A stretch of 64,000 bases of DNA. Origin: Ambrosia x helenae. Taxonomy: Eukaryota > Streptophyta > Magnoliopsida > Asterales > Asteraceae. Numbering within the stretch: position 1 is the first letter of the stretch; every line of letters begins with the position of its first letter. Where the stretch lies: NCBI GenBank assembly GCA_030844895.1, contig CM061233.1:66207656-66271655 (forward strand), written 5' to 3'. The notes under the pieces were generated by a model. That model was not told where the DNA came from and did no database searches. It saw nothing but the letters and a program-made list of their open reading frames with translations. Of the stretch, positions 43,928 to 55,956 are shown piece by piece. A program made the translations under genes and the position numbers.

Positions 43928-45372
43928 GTCTCCCCTACTTTTGAAAACTTCGTCCCGAAGTTTATTGAAAACACAGGGTTGAAGGGGATTGGATAAAATT
44001 TAGGACAAGTGTGACTTGAAGAATTTTATGTTAGGGCATGACAATGAATAGAGTAACCTGTCTCGGATAGCGTGGATAAGAGGCGTGTCACGTGTGAGTT
44101 GAGCTACTAAATGAACTACTAGATATCTAATGTTTACATTTGGTTAACTACTGAAAATCTTGATAGTATTCCACACCACCTTAACGTACCTGTAAATTCA
44201 TGATTACGTTCCGGACCGCAATCACCAATTTACCTTACATTAAGGTTTTGTGTCCTTCTATGTCTCTACCGATTGTTGAGCAGGTCTGATAGTCTCCACC
44301 AGTCGTTGAGCAGGTGGTAGGGCCTCTCCCGACTGTTGGAAAGACATGATGACCTCTACCAACCGTTGAGTAGATTGTTTGGTAGTCAATTAACTGTTGT
44401 ACAAGTAAGCAAGTATGATCATAGATATAGCAATCAGTTCACATTCAAACAAATATGCATGCAGATGTTATGATATTACTTGAATTTATTACTTGAATCC
44501 ATAAAGTGTCAATACAAAGAATTAAAAGCAAACAACATTCAAATGGTGGGACTTGCTGTTAAGTAGCTAGAGGGTTTTGATCTTGGTTTAGTTTAGGGCA
44601 TCGGTTACGGAAGTGATTTGGGTTTCCACATTCATAGCATTGACCATAGTTGTATTTACCAGGATGATTAGGAGTAGTAACCTGAGCAGGGTTGTGGATA
44701 ATCGCAGCCAGTCGGGCATCAACACCTTTGTTGTTTTTTGTTGTTGTTGTGGTTGGTATTGTGGTTGTTGTTACTTTCCTCTTGGTTTTCACCACTGTTA
44801 TTGCGAGTGCTGCGACGTGGAGACATGATCTGTAAGGGACACAATGAAGGTTCAATGTGGCATGAAATGAATGAGGTGATATAAGGAATGTAATCATTTA
44901 TTCATTAATTAAAACGAATAAACGAAAACGTTGACGTATCAAAGATTTCAGATTCCAACAACATAGTGAAGACATGCTTTAGCCTATAAGTGAACACTCA
45001 TCCCGAGAATTCCCAGGTAGGCATCCGGGTCCCTCGTCTGATTGGGATATATGCGCAATGCCAGCCTAGACAGAAGACTCAGAATACAGGCGTTCACCCT
45101 TCCAGATTGCACGTGTTCGTTATTAAAATCTAGAACTTCGACGAGATCTCAAGGTGGTTCAGGTTAAACCTGAGGATTTTGTCCTATTAGTCTAAGAGTA
45201 GATCCAGTGATTGAGAGCAACCTTCTTGTAAGGATGAAAGTAGGGATAAGAAGTAGGAGGGAGATAGAGAATAGCAAGTAAAAGAAGCAAGTACTGGTTA
45301 AATCCTATGGTTATAGACTAGATTATTTTTCTAATAACCTAATTCCCTATAACCATGGCTCTGATACCAATC
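43928..45372 (-). mobile_element. Internal domain 1 of the non-autonomous retrotransposon
   Basis: 1445 bases between LTR 1 and LTR 2. Read on the minus strand, the primer-binding site TGGTATCAGAGCC (complement of 45357-45369), matching initiator tRNA-Met, comes three bases after LTR 2. The polypurine tract AAAAGTAGGGGAGAC (complement of 43928-43942) lies directly before LTR 1. Protease, reverse transcriptase, RNase H and integrase are absent; only a shortened gag remains. It must depend on a related autonomous Ty3-type element. Confidence 0.9.
44559..44827 (-). pseudogene. Shortened gag with one CCHC zinc knuckle (copy 1)
   Basis: An ATG at 44827 opens MSPRRSTRNNSGENQEESN, the usual kind of start for Ty3-type gag in plants, then an Asn-rich tract that stops (TGA near 44730). 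In a neighbouring frame the sequence goes on to VDARLAAIIHNPAQV and the knuckle CYECGNPNHFRNRC (C-X2-C-X4-H-X4-C), ending at 44559. The large middle part of gag (capsid) is absent. The product could at most be a tiny nucleocapsid-like protein. A longer open frame from 44897 includes the knuckle without the MSPRR start. Confidence 0.65.
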
Positions 45373-47848
45373 TGTAACACCCCAACCGATGGCGGAAACA
45401 TCGGGATGTCACGTATTGATGATTGTTCAGTAGCTCATGGTAAATAATAAATTTCAATAAATGATTTAAATAAATTACATACAATTGTTCTAAGAATTTT
45501 GTACATCAAAATGAAAAATACTAGCTACGCATCTTCAAGCAATAACTCTAATCTTCAAGCAAGCTATAACCTGAAACATGTTAAGTTTGAAAATGTTTTG
45601 GGTCAACAAAAGTTGGTGAGAGTTACATAGGTTTTTGATGATTGAATAAAAATGTTGTGCAATTCATGTGTCATGTCAATCTAGTCCATATGTGAGAACA
45701 TACTAGAAATAAATCGAGTGCATAATCAACCCTGATGACTGTTATAAAATGATACATACCATACGCTCATGGTCCAATAATGTTATACGATAACAAACAC
45801 CCACGTAACCTTTGTAGGAGGCACGTATCCGGGTGGGATTGTCAGTCCAATAGATCTATCAATGTATACCGCCGGCTGATCAATGTTAATGATTATGCTA
45901 GAATGGTGCTTACTCTAATCATGCTCAAGACATAATGCAACATAGAAAACACATAGACACATTGATGATTGAATTGCAATGATGATGTTATAAACATGTT
46001 TCACCCCAAAAATGGTGATAAATAGAAAAGGGGCTATGTAAAACTCACCTTGGTAAAATGTTATATCTGTTGAGAAATTTGGATAATTGTGTTGCCCAAA
46101 TATATCAAGTATCACCCTATAATAAAGTAATAAATATGTCTAAGTCTATCAAATCTACAAATGTATAAGTTTCTAGGGCTTCGAATTTGGGGATAATTGC
46201 TCGTTTGATTAATATTAAAATATTCGCCAATTGAGAGAAATTTAGTAAATAAATAACCAAAAATCTTTTTAGGAAATTTAAAGTTAAGATGGCCACAATG
46301 ATGTATTTAAAGTATAAAAATAATTTTTATAAAATTATTTACTTTAAAATAGATTATTAAATCTATTTATAAGAAATTGTCAAAATCTAACTTTAATATT
46401 TAAAAATATTAAAATTAAATAATTTTTAGTTTAAAATTCATATTTCTGTTCTAAATGATCAGAAATAATTTGTATAAAATTTTGGTGCAAAAAATAACAA
46501 AAATTGAATTTATTATGATTTAATTATGATTAAATCTAACAAAAATTGATTAAAAATATAAAATAAATGATTTTACTGAATTAAAAATCATTTCTGAAAA
46601 GTTTAATGTTATAAAAACTTAAAATAATTTTTGTGGAAATTAATAAGATCGTTTTGATATTTTAATGGAATTTTATAAATAAAATGGAATAAACTTGATT
46701 TATTTATTATAAATATTAAATAAATAAATTTCAGAAAACTAAAAATTGTAAGTTAAACTTTTTCACTAGTTTAACATAATGTAATTTTTGTAGAATTTTT
46801 AAAAGGGTTTTAATAATTAAAAATGAATTTATAAGATATAAATAATATATATGTATATAGTTGATAAACAAGGAAAAAAAGAAACAAAAAGTGTTGCAGC
46901 CGGGTTTCGAACCCGCGTCTGCTGGGGGGTTCAGGCATCAACACAACCATCTGATCTATGGATTGAATTGTTGTTGAATTCTGTTTCGAAATTATTTTAT
47001 AATATAACTGGTCTGAGCCTTCTTCCCCAATATTTCAATCGAGCCCTAGAATCTGCAATTGGTTAAACCACACAACGTCATCCCAATTAATCATGGGGGA
47101 AACGTTGTGTGTAGACCGATCAACAAAACCCATAAGCAAAATTATACTTACAGTTCCAAATCAAAGCATAACGAGTGGTCAAACAAAAGTCAAACTATGG
47201 TGAATGTAGCTTGTAACGAGAGTTTTAGGTGAAATGAAGGGTGATGGTTTTGTAATTGACGTGTAAGGACTGAGTAGACGGGTCATATTTATAGTGTTAA
47301 GATTCGTATATTCGAAATGGTAATTGTTGACCACCTTGAATGTTTGACGCGTTTAGAATTAAATTGGTCATAATTGATTATCAATCAACGTGTTTCTGAG
47401 TCAAACAAGGCCGGTAATCACGAGCCTTACCATAATTATATGGTTGATTGTTAAATCAAAGAGATTGGTTAAAAGGAATTAACCCAATCTGCTGCTGTTA
47501 CTCGCTGCTAAGGAAGAAGCAACAGACACGATTTAAAAAGAGGTTAAATATAATACGAATCGAGTTTAAATCAAAAGCAAGTGGTGGCTCAGGTGGTGGA
47601 GTGCATGTCTGTTGCCTGATGTTGGTCCGGTTCGATTCCGGGGTGAAACATTTTATTTTTGATTAACAGATTTGAAGGAGGGGGGGGGGGGGGTTTGGGC
47701 TTGGGCTAGCTGGGTGGGCTGGGTTTAATGGGTCGGATGCTGGGCTCCAAACAACAAAAAGGAAAATGGGGAGTGGGCCAGAAGCTGGATTCAGTCTAAG
47801 TATATATATATATATATATATATTTTTTTTAAACAAAACTGAATTATA

Positions 47849-47881
<33 letters not shown>

Positions 47882-48012
47882 AATCTATATATATATATAT
47901 GTATATAAGTTGTGAATGAGGAAAAATAAAGACGTTGCCACATTTGTATAAAATGAAAAAAATAAAGGCGTTTATATAAAAAATATTTGGGGGAAAATTT
48001 TGCGATGTTACA
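45373..48012 (-). mobile_element. LTR copy 2 (shared middle LTR)
   Basis: 2640 bases, tips TGTAACA and TGTTACA. It serves as 5' LTR of internal domain 1 and 3' LTR of internal domain 2. No target duplication lies at either junction; the internal domains abut it directly. That is the signature of an array formed by unequal LTR recombination rather than of two separate insertions. Confidence 0.92.
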
Positions 48013-49457
48013 GTCTCCCCTACTTTTGAAAACTTCGTCCCGAAGTTTATTGAAAACACAGGGTTGAAGGGGATTGGATAAAATTTAGGACAAGTGTGAC
48101 TTGAAGAATTTTATGTTAGGGCATGACAATGAATAGAGTAACCTGTCTCGGATAGCGTGGATAAGAGGCGTGTCACGTGTGAGTTGAGCTACTAAATGAA
48201 CTACTAGATATCTAATGTTTACATTTGGTTAACTACTGAAAATCTTGATAGTATTCCACACCACCTTAACGTACCTGTAAATTCATGATTACGTTCCGGA
48301 CCGCAATCACCAATTTACCTTACATTAAGGTTTTGTGTCCTTCTATGTCTCTACCGATTGTTGAGCAGGTCTGATAGTCTCCACCAGTCGTTGAGCAGGT
48401 GGTAGGGCCTCTCCCGACTGTTGGAAAGACATGATGACCTCTACCAACCGTTGAGTAGATTGTTTGGTAGTCAATTAACTGTTGTACAAGTAAGCAAGTA
48501 TGATCATAGATATAGCAATCAGTTCACATTCAAACAAATATGCATGCAGATGTTATGATATTACTTGAATTTATTACTTGAATCCATAAAGTGTCAATAC
48601 AAAGAATTAAAAGCAAACAACATTCAAATGGTGGGACTTGCTGTTAAGTAGCTAGAGGGTTTTGATCTTGGTTTAGTTTAGGGCATCGGTTACGGAAGTG
48701 ATTTGGGTTTCCACATTCATAGCATTGACCATAGTTGTATTTACCAGGATGATTAGGAGTAGTAACCTGAGCAGGGTTGTGGATAATCGCAGCCAGTCGG
48801 GCATCAACACCTTTGTTGTTTTTTGTTGTTGTTGTGGTTGGTATTGTGGTTGTTGTTACTTTCCTCTTGGTTTTCACCACTGTTATTGCGAGTGCTGCGA
48901 CGTGGAGACATGATCTGTAAGGGACACAATGAAGGTTCAATGTGGCATGAAATGAATGAGGTGATATAAGGAATGTAATCATTTATTCATTAATTAAAAC
49001 GAATAAACGAAAACGTTGACGTATCAAAGATTTCAGATTCCAACAACATAGTGAAGACATGCTTTAGCCTATAAGTGAACACTCATCCCGAGAATTCCCA
49101 GGTAGGCATCCGGGTCCCTCGTCTGATTGGGATATATGCGCAATGCCAGCCTAGACAGAAGACTCAGAATACAGGCGTTCACCCTTCCAGATTGCACGTG
49201 TTCGTTATTAAAATCTAGAACTTCGACGAGATCTCAAGGTGGTTCAGGTTAAACCTGAGGATTTTGTCCTATTAGTCTAAGAGTAGATCCAGTGATTGAG
49301 AGCAACCTTCTTGTAAGGATGAAAGTAGGGATAAGAAGTAGGAGGGAGATAGAGAATAGCAAGTAAAAGAAGCAAGTACTGGTTAAATCCTATGGTTATA
49401 GACTAGATTATTTTTCTAATAACCTAATTCCCTATAACCATGGCTCTGATACCAATC
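48013..49457 (-). mobile_element. Internal domain 2 of the non-autonomous retrotransposon
   Basis: 1445 bases, apparently identical to internal domain 1. The polypurine tract is complementary to 48013-48027 and the initiator-tRNA-Met primer site to 49442-49454. It holds the same shortened gag (48644-48912, minus). Identical length and content of the two internal domains imply duplication of one element, not two independent family members. Confidence 0.9.
48644..48912 (-). pseudogene. Shortened gag with one CCHC zinc knuckle (copy 2)
   Basis: Same sequence and same structure as 44559-44827: an MSPRR-type start at 48912, a frame change after the Asn-rich tract, and the CYECGNPNHFRNRC knuckle before the stop at 48644. 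No difference from copy 1 was seen in the translated knuckle region, in keeping with a recent duplication. Confidence 0.65.
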
Positions 49458-51932
49458 TGTAACACCCCAACCGATGGCGGAAACATCGGGATGTCACGTA
49501 TTGATGATTGTTCAGTAGCTCATGGTAAATAATAAATTTCAATAAATGATTTAAATAAATTACATACAATTGTTCTAAGAATTTTGTACATCAAAATGAA
49601 AAATACTAGCTACGCATCTTCAAGCAATAACTCTAATCTTCAAGCAAGCTATAACCTGAAACATGTTAAGTTTGAAAATGTTTTGGGTCAACAAAAGTTG
49701 GTGAGAGTTACATAGGTTTTTGATGATTGAATAAAAATGTTGTGCAATTCATGTGTCATGTCAATCTAGTCCATATGTGAGAACATACTAGAAATAAATC
49801 GAGTGCATAATCAACCCTGATGACTGTTATAAAATGATACATACCATACGCTCATGGTCCAATAATGTTATACGATAACAAACACCCACGTAACCTTTGT
49901 AGGAGGCACGTATCCGGGTGGGATTGTCAGTCCAATAGATCTATCAATGTATACCGCCGGCTGATCAATGTTAATGATTATGCTAGAATGGTGCTTACTC
50001 TAATCATGCTCAAGACATAATGCAACATAGAAAACACATAGACACATTGATGATTGAATTGCAATGATGATGTTATAAACATGTTTCACCCCAAAAATGG
50101 TGATAAATAGAAAAGGGGCTATGTAAAACTCACCTTGGTAAAATGTTATATCTGTTGAGAAATTTGGATAATTGTGTTGCCCAAATATATCAAGTATCAC
50201 CCTATAATAAAGTAATAAATATGTCTAAGTCTATCAAATCTACAAATGTATAAGTTTCTAGGGCTTCGAATTTGGGGATAATTGCTCGTTTGATTAATAT
50301 TAAAATATTCGCCAATTGAGAGAAATTTAGTAAATAAATAACCAAAAATCTTTTTAGGAAATTTAAAGTTAAGATGGCCACAATGATGTATTTAAAGTAT
50401 AAAAATAATTTTTATAAAATTATTTACTTTAAAATAGATTATTAAATCTATTTATAAGAAATTGTCAAAATCTAACTTTAATATTTAAAAAATATTAAAA
50501 TTAAATAATTTTTAGTTTAAAATTCATATTTCTGTTCTAAATGATCAGAAATAATTTGTATAAAATTTTGGTGCAAAAATAACAAAAATTGAATTTATTA
50601 TGATTTAATTATGATTAAATCTAACAAAAATTGATTAAAAATATAAAATAAATGATTTTACTGAATTAAAAATCATTTCTGAAAAGTTTAATGTTATAAA
50701 AACTTAAAATAATTTTTGTGGAAATTAATAAGATCGTTTTGATATTTTAATGGAATTTTATAAATAAAATGGAATAAACTTGATTTATTTATTATAAATA
50801 TTAAATAAATAAATTTCAGAAAACTAAAAATTGTAAGTTAAACTTTTTCACTAGTTTAACATAATGTAATTTTTGTAGAATTTTTAAAAGGGTTTTAATA
50901 ATTAAAAATGAATTTATAAGATATAAATAATATATATGTATATAGTTGATAAACAAGGAAAAAAAGAAACAAAAAGTGTTGCAGCCGGGTTTCGAACCCG
51001 CGTCTGCTGGGGGGTTCAGGCATCAACACAACCATCTGATCTATGGATTGAATTGTTGTTGAATTCTGTTTCGAAATTATTTTATAATATAACTGGTCTG
51101 AGCCTTCTTCCCCAATATTTCAATCGAGCCCTAGAATCTGCAATTGGTTAAACCACACAACGTCATCCCAATTAATCATGGGGGAAACGTTGTGTGTAGA
51201 CCGATCAACAAAACCCATAAGCAAAATTATACTTACAGTTCCAAATCAAAGCATAACGAGTGGTCAAACAAAAGTCAAACTATGGTGAATGTAGCTTGTA
51301 ACGAGAGTTTTAGGTGAAATGAAGGGTGATGGTTTTGTAATTGACGTGTAAGGACTGAGTAGACGGGTCATATTTATAGTGTTAAGATTCGTATATTCGA
51401 AATGGTAATTGTTGACCACCTTGAATGTTTGACGCGTTTAGAATTAAATTGGTCATAATTGATTATCAATCAACGTGTTTCTGAGTCAAACAAGGCCGGT
51501 AATCACGAGCCTTACCATAATTATATGGTTGATTGTTAAATCAAAGAGATTGGTTAAAAGGAATTAACCCAATCTGCTGCTGTTACTCGCTGCTAAGGAA
51601 GAAGCAACAGACACGATTTAAAAAGAGGTTAAATATAATACGAATCGAGTTTAAATCAAAAGCAAGTGGTGGCTCAGGTGGTGGAGTGCATGTCTGTTGC
51701 CTGATGTTGGTCCGGTTCGATTCCCGGGTGAAACATTTTATTTTTGATTAACAGATTTGAAGGAGGGGGGGGGGGGGGGGGTTTGGGCTTGGGCTAGCTG
51801 GGTGGGCTGGGTTTAATGGGTCGGATGCTGGGCTCCAAACAACAAAAAGGAAAATGGGGAGTGGGCCAGAAGCTGGATTCAGTCTAAGTATATATATATA
51901 TATATATTTTTTTTAAACAAAACTGAATTATA

Positions 51933-51965
<33 letters not shown>

Positions 51966-52098
51966 AATCTATATATATATATATATGTATATAAGTTGTG
52001 AATGAGGAAAAATAAAGACGTTGCCACATTTGTATAAAATGAAAAAAATAAAGGCGTTTATATAAAAAATATTTGGGGGAAAATTTTGCGATGTTACA
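49458..52098 (-). mobile_element. LTR copy 3
   Basis: 2641 bases, tips TGTAACA and TGTTACA, followed by CCGGG (52099-52103), the partner of CCGGG at 41271-41275. It forms the outer 5' LTR, in element orientation, of the array. Confidence 0.92.
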
Positions 52099-52743
52099 CC
52101 GGGAGCGTCCCGGGTTGGGAAATCTAATTTGAAATATCAATTTTACACTTGAAATAGACTGATGCGTTTTACACTTACATGCAGGAAAGCTTCGGGTATC
52201 ACTTAACTTAAAACAATTAACAATGTATCTTCAATGTTAGTGCATAACCTTAAACAATGTATAACTCTAATATTAAAACCTAACCTAAAACAATGTACAA
52301 CTCCAATGCTAACACATGTTGTAAATAAAAATTATATTTACTGTTTGAACATAACTAATGACTTACCTATACATGATTAATGAATAACTTGAACACTTTT
52401 TGTTTTTTTTCCTGTATGAACAAAACCACACAAAAAAATAGTCATTTTTTTCTCCGTTTTTTATATAGCACTATGGTACCCGTTGGAAAGATAATAAAAC
52501 GCTCGTTAATTCGGTGTAATTTTTTTCTTTAAAAAAATCTCGTATATAAAAAATATTAATGTTTAAAATTTATGGGAGAAAACATTAGAGATAAAAATCT
52601 AATTTTGTTTTTAAATTTTAAGTTATTATTTTTCTAAAATAAAGCCCTTGTCACATGGGATGACACATGGCACACTCAATGAAGAGAATGCCCTCTTTGA
52701 ATGCCATGTCATTAAAATGGCTTTGGTTTATTATATGTATAGA

Positions 52744-52778
52744 TAGATAGATATAGATATATATATATATAGATATAG

Positions 52779-52825
<47 letters not shown>

Positions 52826-52988
52826 AAAAGATGATGTTAATACTAAAAATCCCTTGCTTGTATTTGGTCCCAGTAACTAGTGAAGAACCATAGAAATCTG
52901 GAAAAAAAAATTGTGTATGTATGCATGTTGATCAAAAGAAAATTTTGGATTTTTATTGGAGTTAAAGTATTTTGTATTTTGCGGGACA
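52744..52988. repeat. GATA/ATATAG and (TTA)n microsatellite, then unique flank
   Basis: 52741-52780 is AGATAGATAGATATAGATATATAT-like sequence at the Helitron edge; 52779-52822 is a (TTA)n run. The rest, to 52988, is unique AT-rich DNA without a gene. Similar (TTA)n tracts mark the Helitron interiors at 39043, 40200, 40490, 41110 and 55399. Confidence 0.7.
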
Positions 52989-53652
52989 ATAAATTTTTTT
53001 GCCGAGTTAAGTGAGATCCCAAAACATTTTTAGTTTTTATTCGAGGTAAGGTGTTTTGTATTTTGTTCGCAACTTCACACGGGGTTTTGAAGGTGATTCA
53101 AGATTGTCCTATAGGTTTTGAAGGCACCATTACAACAACATCAACCTTATAACTAATGGTAGATAGAATCTGCGAAGGATAAACGAGTTCAAGTAAATAT
53201 GATATGTGTCACCTAATAATATACGTGCTCCAAACACGGGAAAAGTTTTGTAATTTTTCTTATACTCGGTTCCATACAAAATACCCGTCACATATATTTC
53301 AATTGTTTTCAACGGATTTGAAGTTCTTTTTAATCCATTAAATAATTTATTTCATTCATGTATGGTTTGTGTTTACCAAATTCTATTTTATATTGAAGTA
53401 TTGAACTTAGTTAGTTAGAACAGTCTATTTCATTCTCTCAAACCAAACACCATTTTTCATATAAAATTAACCTTATGATGCTATAAAAGGAAAACAAAAG
53501 GTAGTTGCTAACCCTGCTGTACAAGCTAACTTGATACTTGATAGTAACTTATGATTAAAAAAAATCTAGAGAATTTAAACTTTGTTGCTGACGTGTGTTG
53601 TGTAGGTCCCATGGCTTGACTAGGTTTCTCTTATTTTGTTTGTTTTCTTAGA
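52989..53652. repeat. Direct duplication, copy 1 (holds the Helitron empty site)
   Basis: Matches 54469-55727 almost base for base, from ATAANTTTTTTTGCCGAGTT to TTTGTTTGTTTTCTTAGA, except that copy 2 contains the 596-base Helitron. At 53475/53476, AATTAACCTTA|TGATGCTATAAAAGG is the uninterrupted site. Non-coding. Confidence 0.9.
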
Positions 53653-54468
53653 GGGACGGGGCGCTATCAGAATTGGGCACGGGTACCTCATTACCAGCAC
53701 GGTAACACCGTCGCCACCCGTGCTGGTAGGGGTCCCGTGGACCGTTTTCTGGTTCTATCTAACGGGCTGGTAACCGTGTATTTTCTGATTTTTTATTTAC
53801 TTTAATTCCTTTTTTTAATTATTTAAAACCGTTTGGAAGCAACATTTTTGTTTATTTTTTTACGTAAACCGTTTAGAGTTAAAATAAATTCAACCAAAAG
53901 TAAATAAAAAACATAAAACAATATTTATTAATATTAAACATAAATAAAATACATAAAAACATAGTAGATAATTAGAGTTCACGCATGAGTTGCCAGGCCT
54001 AGAGATGCTCAAAGTTGCCGTTGTAACGAGCCACATACTTCACCTGGGTCAACTCCACAGCTAACTCCGGCACAATGCCTGGGTGCCGGGTCATGGTTTG
54101 CTCATAGCAGGTGGTCCACCGATCATATTTGTTTTTTAGATCGGTCCATTTCCTCTGTAGGCTCTCAATTGTGCGGTCCTTCTCGCTGACTTGGGCTTTG
54201 AAGTCACCCAAGACACGGTCCCAGAAGCGTGTGTTACTGCTCCCGGAGCCTTGGCGGCGTTGTCGTTGCAAGGATGGGTCGTTTTGTGCGTCTCTAACGC
54301 ACACGACCAGAGCAATTTCTTCATTTTCGGTCTAACGAGTGATTTTTGTAGGTTTTGTTGATGTTGAATTGTGTTTTCACCACCGTCGTTTATATACAAA
54401 AATTCTCAACCGTATTGCATGTAAAATTCAATTTTCCTGACGGTTAGATAAGACCGACTTAAATGGAA
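53653..54468 (-). mobile_element. Truncated PIF/Harbinger-type ORF1 element between the duplicates
   Basis: Begins GGGACGGGGCGCTATCAG directly after duplicate copy 1. Its left part contains a GC-rich inverted stretch (ACCAGCACGGTAACACC / CACCCGTGCTGGTAGGGG). It contains a minus-strand ORF1 piece. The right terminal repeat is not visible before duplicate copy 2, so the element is probably truncated at that junction. Confidence 0.5.
53999..54335 (-). pseudogene. ORF1 (Myb/trihelix-like) fragment of a Harbinger-type element
   Basis: The minus strand reads ENEEIALVVCVRDAQNDPS, then RFWDRVLGDFKAQ, RTIESLQRKWTDLKNKYDRW and ends NGNFEHL. The helix pattern with EEIALV, FW.RV..F and R...SLQ.KW.DLK is that of the trihelix domain in plant Harbinger ORF1 proteins, as in 28914-30426. 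An in-frame stop precedes ENEEIALV and the C-terminal half is missing, so only a domain fragment remains. Confidence 0.6.
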
Positions 54469-55397
54469 ATAAGTTTTTTTGCCGAGTTGAGTCAGATCCC
54501 CAAAAGATTTTTGGTTTTTATTCGAGGTAAGGTGTTTTGTATTTTGTTCGCAACTTCATACGGGGTTTTGAAGGTGATTCAAGATTTTCCTATAGGTTTT
54601 GAAGGCACCATTACCACAACAACATCAACATTATAGCTAATGGTAGAGTCTGCAGAGGGTAAACGAGTTTAAATAATATGATATGTGTCACCTAATAATA
54701 TACGTGTTTGGAACACGGGAAAAGTTTTGTAATTTTTCTTATACTCGGTTCCATACAAAATAGCCATCGCATATCTTTCAATTGTTTTCAACGGATTTGA
54801 AGTTCTTTTTAATCCATTAAATAATTTATTTCATTCATGTATTGTTTGTGTTTACCAAATTCTATTTTATATTGAAGTATTGAACTCAGATAGTTAGAAC
54901 AGTCTATTTCATTCTCTCATGCCAAACACCAATTTTCATATAAAATTAACCTTATCTATACGTATAATAAACCAAAGTCATTTTAATGACATGACATTCA
55001 AAGAGGCATTCTTTTTCTTGAGTGTGCCATGTGTCATCCCATGTGGCATTGAGATATTTTAGAAAAAAAATAATTTAAAAACAAAATTGGATTTTTCACC
55101 CTCATTTTTCCTCCCATAATTTTTAAACGTTAATATCTTTAATATACGAGATTTTTTAAAGAAAAAAATTACACTAAATTAACAAGCGTTTTATTATCTT
55201 TCCAACGAGTACCATAGTGCTATATAAAAAACGGAGAAAAAACGACTATTTTTTGTAACCCGACAGGTATTGTGTCAGGTTTGGAATTAGTTTAAAAAAA
55301 TTGTGGGTTTGGGTCGGGCTTGGGATTAGGTGATACCCGACCCAATTACCCTTTTTTTATATTAGAATATGATAACTTATGGCAGAGATTTGTTTTA

Positions 55398-55445
<48 letters not shown>

Positions 55446-55727
55446 TATTAATTATATATTGCAGATGCCATTTTTATAGTTTAGATACTTCTAATTTTAT
55501 TCACTTTATTTAGATTTCTCAATCCGGGACGTTCCCGGGGTATAAACTAGTGATACTATAAAAGGAAAACAAAAGGAGGTTGCTAACCCTGCTGTACAAG
55601 CTAACTTGATACTTGATAGTAACTTATGATTAAAAAAAATCTAGAGAATTTAAACTTTGTTGCTGACGTGTGTTGTGTAGGTCCCATGGCTTGACTAGGT
55701 TTCTCTTATTTTGTTTGTTTTCTTAGA
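54469..55727. repeat. Direct duplication, copy 2 (holds the Helitron)
   Basis: Same sequence as 52989-53652 with a few substitutions, interrupted by the Helitron at 54955-55550. After it, ATGATACTATAAAAGG corresponds to ATGATGCTATAAAAGG of copy 1. It is followed by unique DNA and the copia element at 55764. Confidence 0.88.
54955..55550 (+). mobile_element. Non-autonomous Helitron with exact boundaries
   Basis: 596 bases: 5' end TCTATACGTATAATAAACC preceded by A. The 3' end is hairpin CCGGGACGTTCCCGG, then GGTATAAACTAG, followed by T. Insertion between A and T without target duplication is diagnostic of Helitrons. The empty site is present in the window at 53475/53476, which confirms both ends. 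It holds a (AAT)n microsatellite at 55399-55443 and no coding sequence. It belongs to the family of the series at 38984-52743. Confidence 0.96.
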
Positions 55728-55945
55728 TCTTAGATAACCCATAAGTCACAAATGTGACATTTGTGATAAGAATTGAAAATAATGAGAAGAAATTAAAAAC
55801 TGAGATTGAATATGTTTCTTTTGTATATATTGATTGATTGATACAATTGAATGAGAAGATGAAACTATTTATAGAGATGACTCTAACGGCTATATTTTTA
55901 TTTTTAGGAGCTAACGGCTCTTTTTTGATATGGCTATTTCTAACA

Positions 55946-55956
55946 TTCCCCCTCAA
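55946..55956 (-). promoter_or_regulatory. Copia polypurine tract
   Basis: The complement is TTGAGGGGGAA, directly before the 3' LTR (55764-55945 in element orientation). It would prime plus-strand DNA synthesis. Confidence 0.8.

Larger units (their letters stand above)
40724..52743 (-). mobile_element. Helitron 3, split by the triple-LTR block
   Basis: The minus-strand 5' end is TCTATACATATAATAAACC (52743 leftward, preceded by A), closely matching TCTATACGTATAATAAACC of the Helitron at 54955. The 3' end is the hairpin plus CTAG at 40724. Without the LTR block and its duplicated CCGGG, it would be about 1.2 kb. The LTR block interrupts a terminal-type hairpin sequence: CCCGGG at 41270-41275 continues at 52099 as CCGGGAGCGTCCCGGGTTGGG, exactly as the uninterrupted copy at 40329-40355 reads. 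Confidence 0.7.
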
